From contig NZ_RCZC01000005.1 of NCBI RefSeq assembly GCF_006439055.1, forward strand, positions 176,986 to 240,985: DNA of 64,000 bases. Direction: 5' to 3'. The first letter of the stretch is position 1; every line of letters starts with the position of its first letter. This stretch comes from Sphingomonas glacialis. GTDB lineage: Bacteria; Pseudomonadota; Alphaproteobacteria; Sphingomonadales; Sphingomonadaceae. The translations under genes and the position numbers were made by a program. Positions 26,001 through 33,248 of this stretch are shown one piece after another. The notes below the pieces were generated by a model that saw only the letters and a program-made list of their open reading frames with translations, made no database searches and was not told the origin of the DNA.

Positions 26001-26203
26001 GGATACGTGACCTGGTTCTCGACAATCTGCGGAGCCTGGCCCGGATAGGTGGTGCGGATGATGACCTGAACGTCGGACAGGTCGGGCAGCGCATCGACCG
26101 CGGTCGAGCGCAACGCGCCCACCCCGACGACGATCAGCGCGAGGGCTGCGAGCAGGACGAGGACGCGCGCCTTGACGGACGCCTCGATGATCCGCGCGAT
26201 CAC
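23042..26203 (-). CDS. cusA: CusA/CzcA family heavy-metal efflux RND pump
   Basis: A 1053-residue inner membrane proton-driven pump of normal length with 12 membrane helices and two large periplasmic loops. Family landmarks include PDLSDVQVIIRTTYPGQAP, the TM4 relay GAMVDAAVVMIENAHKHLE (Asp and Glu), and FGVVMLIYLKHALD in TM11. The clade is CusA-like (Cu/Ag) judging by the CusF partner and CusB-type adaptor, although specificity for other metals cannot be ruled out. It overlaps cusB upstream and the CusF gene downstream by four bases each. Confidence 0.92.
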   Translation of the reverse strand: MIARIIEASVKARVLVLLAALALIVVGVGALRSTAVDALPDLSDVQVIIRTTYPGQAPQIVENQVTYPLATTMLSVPGARVVRGYSFVGDSFVYVLFDDATDLYWARSRVLEYLSQVQSRLPEGAKASLGPDATGVGWVYEYALVDRTGRHDLAQLRSIQDWFLRYELKTVPGVAEVASIGGMVKEYQVVLDPQKLAAYGITHEAVTEALKRGNQESGGSVLEMAEAEYIVRATGYLKTLDDFRSVPLKTVGGVPVTLGDVATVQIGPEMRRGLAELNGEGEVAGGVIVMRQGKNAREVIDGVRTRLEELKKSLPPGVEVVTTYDRSGLIDRAVDNLRSKLIEEFIVVALVCALFLWHVRSALVAILTLPLGILIAFIAMRVQGLNANILSLGGIAIAIGAMVDAAVVMIENAHKHLEHWAHDHPDETLAGAERWRVITAAAVEVGPALFLSLLIITFSFVPIFSLQGQEGRLFAPLAFTKTYAMAGAAILSITLIPVLMGLLIRGRIPSENANPINRVLTRIYRPALDWVLARPKQALVIAGLVFATSLWPISQLGGEFIPQMNEGDLLYMPSALPGISTGKAGQLLQLTDRLIKTVPEVESVFGKAGRADTATDPAPLEMFETTIRFKPKDQWRAGMTQEKLIDQLDKAVKVPGLANFWIPPIRNRIEMLSTGIKSPIGIKVAGANLAEIDAAARDIEQVAKTVPGVGSALAERLTGGRYIDVDINRAAAARYGLNVADVQSIVSGAIGGETIGQTVEGLARYPISVRYPRELRDSIEGLRNLAVLTPAGQQITLGTVADVRITDGPPMLRSENGRPVTWIYIDGRGAPLTTIVRDLQNAIAAKVKLPPGVSVTYTGQFEYLQRAVERLKIVVPATLVIIFLLLYATFRRLDEAALVMGTLPFALTGGLWLLYLLGYNQSVATGVGFIALAGVSAEFGVVMLIYLKHALDARGPTPDDAEVEAAVREGALLRVRPKAMTVAVILAGLFPILIGTGTGSEVMSRIAAPMIGGMLTAPLLSMLVLPAAFLLLRRSRRSSHPSTPVSPLQRNTL

Positions 26204-27414
26204 TTCGTGTCCCCCGTGATCGGGCGCGCGGCGATGCCGGTCAGGCTCGCCTCGCTGTCGAGCAGGAACTGGCCCGATGCGACGACCTTCTCCCCTGCCG
26301 CCAGTCCTGCGAGGATTTCGGTCTGACCGCTCGCCTCGCGCCCGATACGGACCTCGGCCGGTCGGAAATGACCCTTGACGTCGGCGAGCATGACGAGCGT
26401 GCGCTTGCCGGTGCGGATTACGGCTTCGGTCGGCACCAGCAGCGCGGTGTCGGACGTGCCGCCTAGATGGACGGTCGCGAACATGCCGGGGCGCAGGCGA
26501 CCACCCGGGTTACGCAGATCGATCCGTACCGTCAGTGTTCGGCTGTCCGCCTGCGTCGTCGGCAAGATGGCAATGACGCGGCCGGTAAAACGCTCACCGG
26601 GGAACCCCGCCAGATCGGCCGTCGCCGTCTGCCCGACTTGGACAGCGCTCGCGCGCACTTCCGGCACCGCAGCGTTCAACCAGACCGTGCCGAGGCCGTT
26701 GACTTGCGCGAGCGTCTGGCCGGGTGCGAGCGTGACGCCGGCGCGGGCATCGAGTGTCTGAATAACGCCCCCGATCGGGCTGCGGATGGTGGTCATCCCA
26801 CGCCCGCCCGCCACGCCGCCCGGAATGCCGATCAGTCGCAGACGCTGGCGTGCAGCAGCGATCAAGGACGGGTCGCCGGTTTTGCACACCGCTTCATATT
26901 CGCCCTGCGCGCCGGCCCATTCGGGGACAAACACGTCGGCAATCGGCGCCCCGGCACGGATTATGTCGCCCGGTGCGTGGCCATAGACCCGCTGGATAAA
27001 GCCTGCGGCACGTGCCTGCACGATTGCGATGTCGCGCTGGTTGAAGTCGATCGCGCCGGTCACATCGAGCGTGCCGGCCAACGTGCCGGTCGTCGCGGTC
27101 GCAAACCGGATGCCGAGATTCTGCATCGCCGAAGGGTCGACCGTGACACCTGGCTTTGCCGTCGGGCCCCTATTCGTGTCGGCATATTTGGGGACCGTCT
27201 TCATACCCATCGACGACAGGGTATCCGGATTGTCGTAATGCTCCTGCGGCACCATCGGGTCGTAATAATAGAGCGGCTTGCGAGGAGTATCCGGCGTCCC
27301 GGCGGCAGGTGTCCCATTGCGCGTTCCAGCCAGATAATAGCCTCCAGCGCCCGCGACGAGGGCGACAGCGGCAAGCGTCGCAGCGATCTGCGACCGTTGA
27401 AGTGACGTGGTCAT
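26200..27414 (-). CDS. cusB: CusB family periplasmic adaptor (membrane fusion protein)
   Basis: A 404-residue adaptor linking the RND pump to the outer membrane channel. An N-terminal signal anchor is followed by YYYDPMVP and SMGMKTVPKY, a cysteine-free version of the heavy-metal-binding segment found at the front of CusB proteins. Lipoyl and barrel parts follow: DFNQRDIAIVQARAAGFIQR, GVIQTLDARAGVTLAPGQ and the C-terminal GKRTLVMLADVKGHFRPAEV. ATG 27414 overlaps the outer membrane factor's stop codon. Confidence 0.9.
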   Translation of the reverse strand: MTTSLQRSQIAATLAAVALVAGAGGYYLAGTRNGTPAAGTPDTPRKPLYYYDPMVPQEHYDNPDTLSSMGMKTVPKYADTNRGPTAKPGVTVDPSAMQNLGIRFATATTGTLAGTLDVTGAIDFNQRDIAIVQARAAGFIQRVYGHAPGDIIRAGAPIADVFVPEWAGAQGEYEAVCKTGDPSLIAAARQRLRLIGIPGGVAGGRGMTTIRSPIGGVIQTLDARAGVTLAPGQTLAQVNGLGTVWLNAAVPEVRASAVQVGQTATADLAGFPGERFTGRVIAILPTTQADSRTLTVRIDLRNPGGRLRPGMFATVHLGGTSDTALLVPTEAVIRTGKRTLVMLADVKGHFRPAEVRIGREASGQTEILAGLAAGEKVVASGQFLLDSEASLTGIAARPITGDTK

Positions 27415-28664
27415 TGGTCCGCGCTCCCGAACAGGAGAATGAGCCGCGCGCCATCCGCGGCGACAGTCGCTCTGCGATCGAGCGTGGTGAGGACCGCGTC
27501 GGCAAGCGCGGCATGCGCGTCGGCGATGTCGGTGAGCGTGGCGCGCCCGGCGCTGTAACTGCCGGTCTCGAGCGTCACCCGCTGCTCGGCGAGCGGCTCC
27601 AGCACGTCCCGAGCGCGCGACCATTGCGCGTGGTGCATCGCGTGATCGGCAAGACCTGCTTCGAGATCGGCGGTCAGTTCGCGCAAACTGGCATCTGCGC
27701 CGGCGCGTGCACTGTTGGCATCGGCAGCGCGGGCCGCGATCAACGGTTCCTGACGCCGCTTTTTGAACAACGGCAGGCCGATCGTAACCCCGGCAGACAC
27801 GTAATCGCCGAACCGGGGATCGCGGCGTTGGTAGGACAGATCGACGCCGAAATCGGAACGCCGTTCGGCCTCGGCGATGCGGAGGTCGGCATCCGCGCGA
27901 CCGATCGTGGCACCGGCCAACACCAGCGTCGGATGCTCGCGAAGCGACGCGCGCAGGCGCGCAGGCTCTACCGTGAAGTCCGGGATCGGACCTGCGATGT
28001 CGGGGTCGGCTTCGCCCGTCCAGCGCGTGAGGTCGGCACGTGCGCGGCCGACCATCGACACTAGCTCGTCGCGACGGTCCTGTAATTTCGCAACGGCTTC
28101 GCGCCCGGCGAGCACCTGTGCTGGCCGCGATGCCCCCGACGCGACCGCACCTGGCGACGCTTTGACGAAGCGGTCGAGCCGTTGGAGTACCGTGTCGAGC
28201 GCCGTAAGGCGCCGCTCGGCATAAGCGAGACTGATCCAGGCAACCGCGGCCTGGACCTTGACGATGCGCGCCTCCACGCCGGTTTCTGCGTCGGCGACGC
28301 CGATGTCTGCCTCGGCGCGACCACGTTGCGCGCGACGCTTGACGAGATTGGGAATGTCCTGCGAGACACCGACGCGCGCCCAGGTGAAGTTATCGCGCTG
28401 CGGCGCGAACGCGAGCGGTCCTGAGATCGGAAAGCTGTCGATCCCGAGCGCGAGCTTCGGATCGGGCAACTGTCCTGCGGCGCTTCGCGCGGAACGCATA
28501 GCATCAGCGCCGAGCGACTTCGCCTTGATGGACGGCGCGTCGGCAGCGGCTTTTTGCAGTGCCGCGTCGAAGGTCAGCGGTCCGGCAATCGCCGGCATAC
28601 TGACCGACGCGAGCGCGAGCCATACCAGCGCGCGCGACGCGCGGCGGCGTAAGGGGGTTCGCAT
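27411..28664 (-). CDS. TolC-family outer membrane efflux channel
   Basis: A 417-residue exported protein, first gene of the cus-type operon and probably its outer membrane channel (CusC role). The signal peptide ends near MPAIAG. Two TolC repeats are visible, each with long alanine-rich helices (RRAQRGRAEADIGVADAETGV; LRIAEAERRSDFGVDLSYQR) and SAGVTIGLPLFKKRRQEP, which is characteristic of metal-efflux channels of this group. It uses ATGA coupling to cusB. Confidence 0.88.
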   Translation of the reverse strand: MRTPLRRRASRALVWLALASVSMPAIAGPLTFDAALQKAAADAPSIKAKSLGADAMRSARSAAGQLPDPKLALGIDSFPISGPLAFAPQRDNFTWARVGVSQDIPNLVKRRAQRGRAEADIGVADAETGVEARIVKVQAAVAWISLAYAERRLTALDTVLQRLDRFVKASPGAVASGASRPAQVLAGREAVAKLQDRRDELVSMVGRARADLTRWTGEADPDIAGPIPDFTVEPARLRASLREHPTLVLAGATIGRADADLRIAEAERRSDFGVDLSYQRRDPRFGDYVSAGVTIGLPLFKKRRQEPLIAARAADANSARAGADASLRELTADLEAGLADHAMHHAQWSRARDVLEPLAEQRVTLETGSYSAGRATLTDIADAHAALADAVLTTLDRRATVAADGARLILLFGSADQ

Positions 28665-28754
28665 TTCGTCATGTCCTGATCCTAGAGTTCACATCGCGTC
28701 GTACCCGGCGCATGCGCGCCGGGTCGCGTGACGGGCACGCGCGCGGACTTGAAA

Positions 28755-29123
28755 TCAGATCAGGATTGAAGGCGGTTCTGGTTCCGGAGCGGTCGAACGG
28801 CCCCGTAAGGCTGCGAAGATACCGATCTGCTCGTCACGATCGGAGCGGGCCGCAGCCTGGAGAACCATCGATGCGTCGGACAGCATCATCGGTCCGCCCG
28901 ACGCCATCATGGCGATGCAGCCGGCCAAGCCGCACTTGCACGGCTTGTGGGCTGCGTTCTTCTCCGCCGCTGACATGCAGTCCGGCATGGATGCCATGTC
29001 GCTGGTTGCCATCGCTGCCATGTCCATCGCACCTGCAGGCGCGGCAAGCGCCTGAGCCGGCTGCTGCACAGCCAGCCCGACCATCACGCCGATCAGCATC
29101 AGGAAAAGGAACAGGCGCTTCAC
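28755..29123 (-). CDS. Small Met/Cys-rich exported protein beside the copper efflux operon
   Basis: A 122-residue protein from GTG 29123, supported by AGGAAG five bases upstream. A signal peptide (LFLFLMLIGVMVGLAV) is followed by a Met-rich segment (GAMDMAAMATSDMASMPDCM) and a cysteine cluster HKPCKCGLAGC. Such Met/Cys/His clusters bind Cu(I). The gene lies 90 bases upstream of the TolC-family gene on the same strand and may be its leader gene. I recognise no named family; a copper-binding or sensing role is inferred from composition and place. Confidence 0.6.
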   Translation of the reverse strand: MKRLFLFLMLIGVMVGLAVQQPAQALAAPAGAMDMAAMATSDMASMPDCMSAAEKNAAHKPCKCGLAGCIAMMASGGPMMLSDASMVLQAAARSDRDEQIGIFAALRGRSTAPEPEPPSILI

Positions 29124-29291
29124 ATTCACTTCCTGCGGGGCGCCTCTCAACCTGTCAATCGGCCAAGTCTTCTTCGCGAGATCATCGATTTGGTTACATG
29201 ATGAATCGGAAGTCCGCCCTGTTGCTCGTGCTTGATAAAACAGGGCGGCCCAACAATCGGCTCCGGCCGGGCAGAGACTGAGTAGGCAGGC

Positions 29292-29322
29292 TTGACCTTG
29301 ACACGATGTCAGACCCTACATG
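29292..29322 (+). promoter_or_regulatory. MerR/CueR-type promoter of copA
   Basis: TTGACC (29292-29297) and TACATG (29317-29322) act as -35 and -10 with a 19-bp spacer, the overlong spacing typical of MerR-family promoters. Inside the spacer is a dyad TGACA-CGA-TGTCA (29299-29311) expected to bind CueR, which twists the DNA when Cu(I) is bound. The translation start is 27 bases downstream, with AAGGAG before the ATG. Confidence 0.7.
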
Positions 29323-29348
29323 CCCCCGGGTAGAAGGAGTTTCACGCC

Positions 29349-31850
29349 ATGAACGACCCTCATTCCCATACGCCTCAAGCCAGCGGGTGCGGCTGTTCCG
29401 GGCAGAGTACCGCTGAACCTGCGGCCGCGAATGTCTCTCCCGCGCCAGCGGCCAGCTGCTCGGGTGGAGCGGCTGAGGGGCCTCCTGAGACGGCCAAAAA
29501 CGACGAGCATCACTCTGAGGCTAGATGTTGCTGCGCTGGCGGCAAAGTCTCTCAAGGCGCAGCGACCGTTACGGACCCGGTGTGCGGGATGACGGTCGAT
29601 CCGGCAAAAACGGCGCATCATGCCGAGCACGCCGACCAAACCTATCACTTTTGCAGCGCCGGGTGCCGGACAAAATTCGTTGCCAACCCTGACGCCTATC
29701 TCGGCGACAAGCAGAAGCCTGAACCAACGGCGACGCCGGGCGCTATCTGGACGTGTCCCATGCACCCGCAAATCCGTCAGGAGGGACCGGGGACGTGTCC
29801 GATTTGCGGCATGGCGCTCGAACCGGAAGAACCGTCGCTCGATGATGGGCCTAATCCCGAGCTGGTCGATTTCACGCGTCGGCTGTGGGTGGCGGGCGTG
29901 CTCGCCGTGCCGCTGCTGGCGATCTCGATGGTCGTCGAAATGCTCGGCGTCCATGTCGTCAGTCCTGCCGTATCGCCTTGGGTACAGCTCGCGCTCACTG
30001 CGCCGATCGTGTTGTGGGCGGGCGGGCCGTTTTTCCAGCGGGGATGGACTTCGCTTCGCACCCGCCATCTCAACATGTTCACGCTGATCTCGATCGGGGT
30101 CGGTGCCGCCTTCCTCTACAGCCTGGCCGCGACGGTCGCGCCCGGCATTTTCCCCCCGACCTTCAGAATGCACGGGGGCGTAGTGCCGGTCTATTACGAG
30201 GCGGCCGGGGTAGTGGTGGCGCTGGTGCTGCTCGGACAGGTCCTTGAACTGCGTGCCAGAGCGGCGACCGGGCGCGCGATCCGCGCCCTCATGGATCTTG
30301 CCCCCAAGACGGCGCGCCGGGTGCGATCGGATGGGTCCGAGGAGGAAGTCAGCCTTGCCGACGTGGCGGCCGGTGATCGGCTACGCGTTCGTCCCGGGGA
30401 TGCGATCCCGGTTGACGGCGTGGTGGTCGAGGGACGCTCCTCGGTCGATGAATCCATGCTCACCGGCGAGCCTGCCCCTGTCCTCAAGGAAGTCGAGGCT
30501 GCCGTCACCGGGGGAACGGTGAACGGCACGGGTAGCCTGGTCATGGAAGCCCGCGCGGTCGGCTCGGATACGATGCTGGCGCGGATCGTCCGCATGGTCG
30601 CGGACGCGCAGCGCAGCCGTGCCCCGATCCAAGCTGTTGCCGATCAGGTGTCTGGCTGGTTCGTGCCGTTGGTCGTGCTGGTTTCTATCGCGACGTTCGT
30701 GGTCTGGTCGCTGGTCGGTCCTGAGCCGCGCATGGGCCACGCCATGCTCAATGCCATTGCCGTGCTCGTCATCGCCTGCCCCTGCGCGCTGGGTCTCGCT
30801 ACGCCCATGTCGATCATGGTCGGGACGGGTCGCGGGGCTCAGGCCGGCGTTCTGGTGAAGAACGCGGAAGCGCTACAGGGGCTAGAGAAAGTCGATACAC
30901 TGGTCATCGACAAGACGGGCACGCTCACGGAAGGCAAGCCCAAGCTCATCGCCGTCCAGACGATCGGCTCCGTCGTGGAGAACGACATGCTAGCGGTTGC
31001 AGCGGCCGTCGAAGGGCAATCGGAACACCCGCTCGCGCACGCGATCGTCGTTGCCGCCAAGGATCGAGAATTGCAGCTCGGCACGGTCACGGACTTCGCC
31101 TCGCAAACCGGTCTAGGGGTCAGCGCCAAGGTCAATGGCCGATCGGTCGTGATCGGGAACGCCGAGCAAATGATCCGGATTGGTGCTGATCCCAAGGCGC
31201 TCGATGCCGATGCCGATCGTCATCGTGGCGAGGGTGCAGGCGTAATCTTGGTGGCGATCGACGGCGCTCTTGCCGGCTTGCTCGCGGTCGCCGATCCGGT
31301 GCGCGCCAACGCCGGAGAGGCAATTGCCGCACTCCGCCAGCAGGGCCTCCGCGTCATTATGCTGACCGGTGACAATCAGACGACTGCCGATGCGGTCGGC
31401 CGCGCTGTCGGCGGACTCGACGACGTGCGCGCCGGTCTGCGCCCGGAAGACAAGGCGCGTATCATCGGTGAGCTGAAGGCGAGCGGTGCCAAGGTCGCGA
31501 TGGCCGGCGACGGAATCAATGATGCGCCCGCTCTGGCGGCTGCTGATGTGGGCCTCGCGATGGGCACGGGAACAGACGTCGCGATCGAAAGCGCCGGCAT
31601 AACGCTCACGCGCGGCGATCTCTCGGCGATCGTGCGTGCCCGCAAGCTCGCGCACGCGACGATGCGGAATATCCGCCAGAACCTGTTCTTCTCGTTCTTG
31701 TTCAACGGGATCGGCGTGCCCGTCGCGGCCGGGGTGCTCTACCCCGTGGCTGGCATTTTGCTCTCGCCGATGCTGGCTGGCGCGGCGATGGCGCTCTCGT
31801 CCCTCACCGTAGTCCTCAACGCGCTGCGGTTGAACACGGTGAAGCTATGA
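29349..31850 (+). CDS. copA: Copper(I)-translocating P1B-type ATPase
   Basis: An 833-residue inner membrane pump exporting Cu(I)/Ag(I). The N-terminus has no CxxC ferredoxin-like domain; instead it carries a Cys/His-rich head (GCGCSG, RCCCAGG), a YHS domain (DPVCGMTVDP, YHFCSAGC) and a metal-binding segment WTCPMHPQI...CPICGMALEP. The core shows TGEP, the CPC motif IACPCALGLATP (about residue 477), DKTGT (Asp near 521), SEHPLAHAI, GDGINDAPAL, and late helices with FNGIGVPVAAG and MALSSLTVVLNALRL, which mark the Cu(I) class. It is co-transcribed with cueR. Confidence 0.94.
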   Translation: MNDPHSHTPQASGCGCSGQSTAEPAAANVSPAPAASCSGGAAEGPPETAKNDEHHSEARCCCAGGKVSQGAATVTDPVCGMTVDPAKTAHHAEHADQTYHFCSAGCRTKFVANPDAYLGDKQKPEPTATPGAIWTCPMHPQIRQEGPGTCPICGMALEPEEPSLDDGPNPELVDFTRRLWVAGVLAVPLLAISMVVEMLGVHVVSPAVSPWVQLALTAPIVLWAGGPFFQRGWTSLRTRHLNMFTLISIGVGAAFLYSLAATVAPGIFPPTFRMHGGVVPVYYEAAGVVVALVLLGQVLELRARAATGRAIRALMDLAPKTARRVRSDGSEEEVSLADVAAGDRLRVRPGDAIPVDGVVVEGRSSVDESMLTGEPAPVLKEVEAAVTGGTVNGTGSLVMEARAVGSDTMLARIVRMVADAQRSRAPIQAVADQVSGWFVPLVVLVSIATFVVWSLVGPEPRMGHAMLNAIAVLVIACPCALGLATPMSIMVGTGRGAQAGVLVKNAEALQGLEKVDTLVIDKTGTLTEGKPKLIAVQTIGSVVENDMLAVAAAVEGQSEHPLAHAIVVAAKDRELQLGTVTDFASQTGLGVSAKVNGRSVVIGNAEQMIRIGADPKALDADADRHRGEGAGVILVAIDGALAGLLAVADPVRANAGEAIAALRQQGLRVIMLTGDNQTTADAVGRAVGGLDDVRAGLRPEDKARIIGELKASGAKVAMAGDGINDAPALAAADVGLAMGTGTDVAIESAGITLTRGDLSAIVRARKLAHATMRNIRQNLFFSFLFNGIGVPVAAGVLYPVAGILLSPMLAGAAMALSSLTVVLNALRLNTVKL

Positions 31851-32230
31851 ACATCGGGGCGGCATCGGATGCCAGCGGCGTCTCGCAGCGCATGATTCGC
31901 CATTACGAGAAAATCGGTTTGGTGCCCGCGCCGCCCCGGCGCGGGAGCTACCGTGACTACTCGGATGCCGACATTCATCGGCTGCGCTTTATCGCCAACG
32001 CGCGCGACCTGGGGTTCCCGATCGAGGAAATCCGCACGCTGCTGGGACTCTGGTCGGATCGCGCGCGGTCGAGCGCCGAAGTAAAGGCCCTCGCCCAATC
32101 GCGCGCTGCCGAACTGGGCCGCAAGGTCCGCGCCTTGGAAGCAATGCGCCGATCACTCACTGAACTTGCTCAGTCCTGTCACGGAAATGATCGCCCCGAT
32201 TGCCCTATCATCGAACGTTTGGCCGAATAG
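31847..32230 (+). CDS. cueR: CueR-type MerR family copper regulator
   Basis: A 127-residue activator. The N-terminal winged helix reads ASDASGVSQRMIRHYEKIGL and YRDYSDADIHRLRFI, followed by the dimer helix and a metal loop with Cys111 and Cys119 (SCHGNDRPDCPII), the spacing of monovalent-metal sensors. It probably activates copA from the 19-bp-spacer promoter. Its ATG overlaps the copA stop, so it controls its own transcript. Confidence 0.94.
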   Translation: MNIGAASDASGVSQRMIRHYEKIGLVPAPPRRGSYRDYSDADIHRLRFIANARDLGFPIEEIRTLLGLWSDRARSSAEVKALAQSRAAELGRKVRALEAMRRSLTELAQSCHGNDRPDCPIIERLAE

Positions 32231-32720
32231 CTCCTAAGGCTAAGAGTTACTCGACCGCCCCAAGGGTCAAAACCAAACGGTTGCGACACCAGTGAGGGGC
32301 CGATCATAACTATGCGAACCCTAAAAAGATTGCCGGTGCCTATTCCACCAATTCTTCGCGTACACGGGTTTTAAATCGCGTCATCCGGGATGACCGCTTC
32401 TGGCCGAAGCCGCCGTCCAAGGCGGCTGGTTCGAAAGACCGGAATGTCTCAGCTGCGGACCTTCAAAGTGGCGTGAAGGTGATCCTTTAGGAAGACGAAG
32501 GTTGGGGGGCGATGGTTGTGTCCGATGTCACCAGTGGTGCACTAAGCCCCTCAGGGAATTTTCAGTTACCTTCGCTCGATGCTGTAAAACATCGGATTAC
32601 ACAGCCAGACCATGACCGCGGATTCGCGCCATCCGACGCAGCGAGCGGCGATAGGTACCTGAGGGGAAGAATGCGGTCGGGGGCATCGGCGGTCATGGCA
32701 TGATCCTCGTTCGCGCGTGA
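32231..32720. other. 490-base stretch without a supported gene
   Basis: No frame here shows family resemblance. Short open frames such as 32512-32703 have no ribosome site of note and an amino-acid make-up unlike neighbours. It appears to be decayed DNA leading to the ParB/decarboxylase scar. Confidence 0.4.
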
Positions 32721-32920
32721 TCCAACGGTAGCCCTGACAGCTACGAGATCGTGGCGGGCAAGCGGCGCTATCATGCGGCGCTGGCGGTCGCCGCCGAGGG
32801 CGGCGAAATCGAACCGCTTCCGTGCGCCGTCATGGACGCGGGGGACGATGCGGCGGCGCTCGAAGCCTCGCTGATCGATAACATCGCGCGCTTGCCGATG
32901 GCACGCCTGATCAAAGCTGG
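32721..32920 (+). pseudogene. Fragment of a ParB/RepB-type partition protein
   Basis: The frame after a TGA at 32718-32720 reads SYEIVAGKRRYHAALAVA, then LPCAVMDAGDDAAALEASL and IDNIARLPM, the front of the ParB nuclease/CTPase-like domain. Start, middle and DNA-binding helix-turn-helix are missing, and the homology ends about 32905. It is a remnant, perhaps from a plasmid or ICE partition locus. Confidence 0.7.
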
Positions 32921-33247
32921 TCCGCAGATCATCCAGCCGAGCGGCGACGGATGATGCTCGCCGCGCGCTACATGTTGACCGAACGCGATTCGCGCAGTGC
33001 GCTGCTCGATCCGGTGGCGTGCTTCCATATCGGCAAGGGCGCCCGGATCGATCGGTGCTCTTGGCTCGGCGACACCAGTGCGCGCGGCATGGCGCGATAC
33101 GATGGGCGGATGCTCAATTACGCCTATGATTTGCCCGCGCTCGAAAAGAAACGCGATGCTTATGCGCGGCAGCGCTCGGTCGCTGCCGCACCCGCTGTGC
33201 GCGCCCTGCTCGCCGCCGGCAGCGTTTTGGGCCGGGTGAGCGGTTAG
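32912..33247 (+). pseudogene. 3' fragment of a malonyl-CoA decarboxylase gene
   Basis: In a different frame from the ParB piece the DNA encodes LAARYMLTERDSRS, DPVACFHIGKGARIDR, WLGDTSARGMARYDG and MLNYAYDLPALEKK to a stop at 33247. This is the C-terminal end of malonyl-CoA decarboxylase (N-P-V-A-x-F-H-x-x-N-G-A and the M-x-N-Y motif). The first ~75% of the gene is gone. Normally this enzyme converts malonyl-CoA to acetyl-CoA next to a malonyl-CoA synthetase; that partner survives 1.5 kb away. An ATG at 32951 could still start a 98-residue peptide, but it would lack the catalytic core. Confidence 0.75.
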
Positions 33248-33248
33248 G

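Noticed and set aside
24932..26326. 464-residue plus-strand ORF opposite cusA/cusB
   Set aside because: Runs across two real genes on the other strand and has no family features.
32512..32703. 63-residue plus-strand ORF before the ParB fragment
   Set aside because: No recognisable family and no coding bias; surrounding DNA looks decayed.
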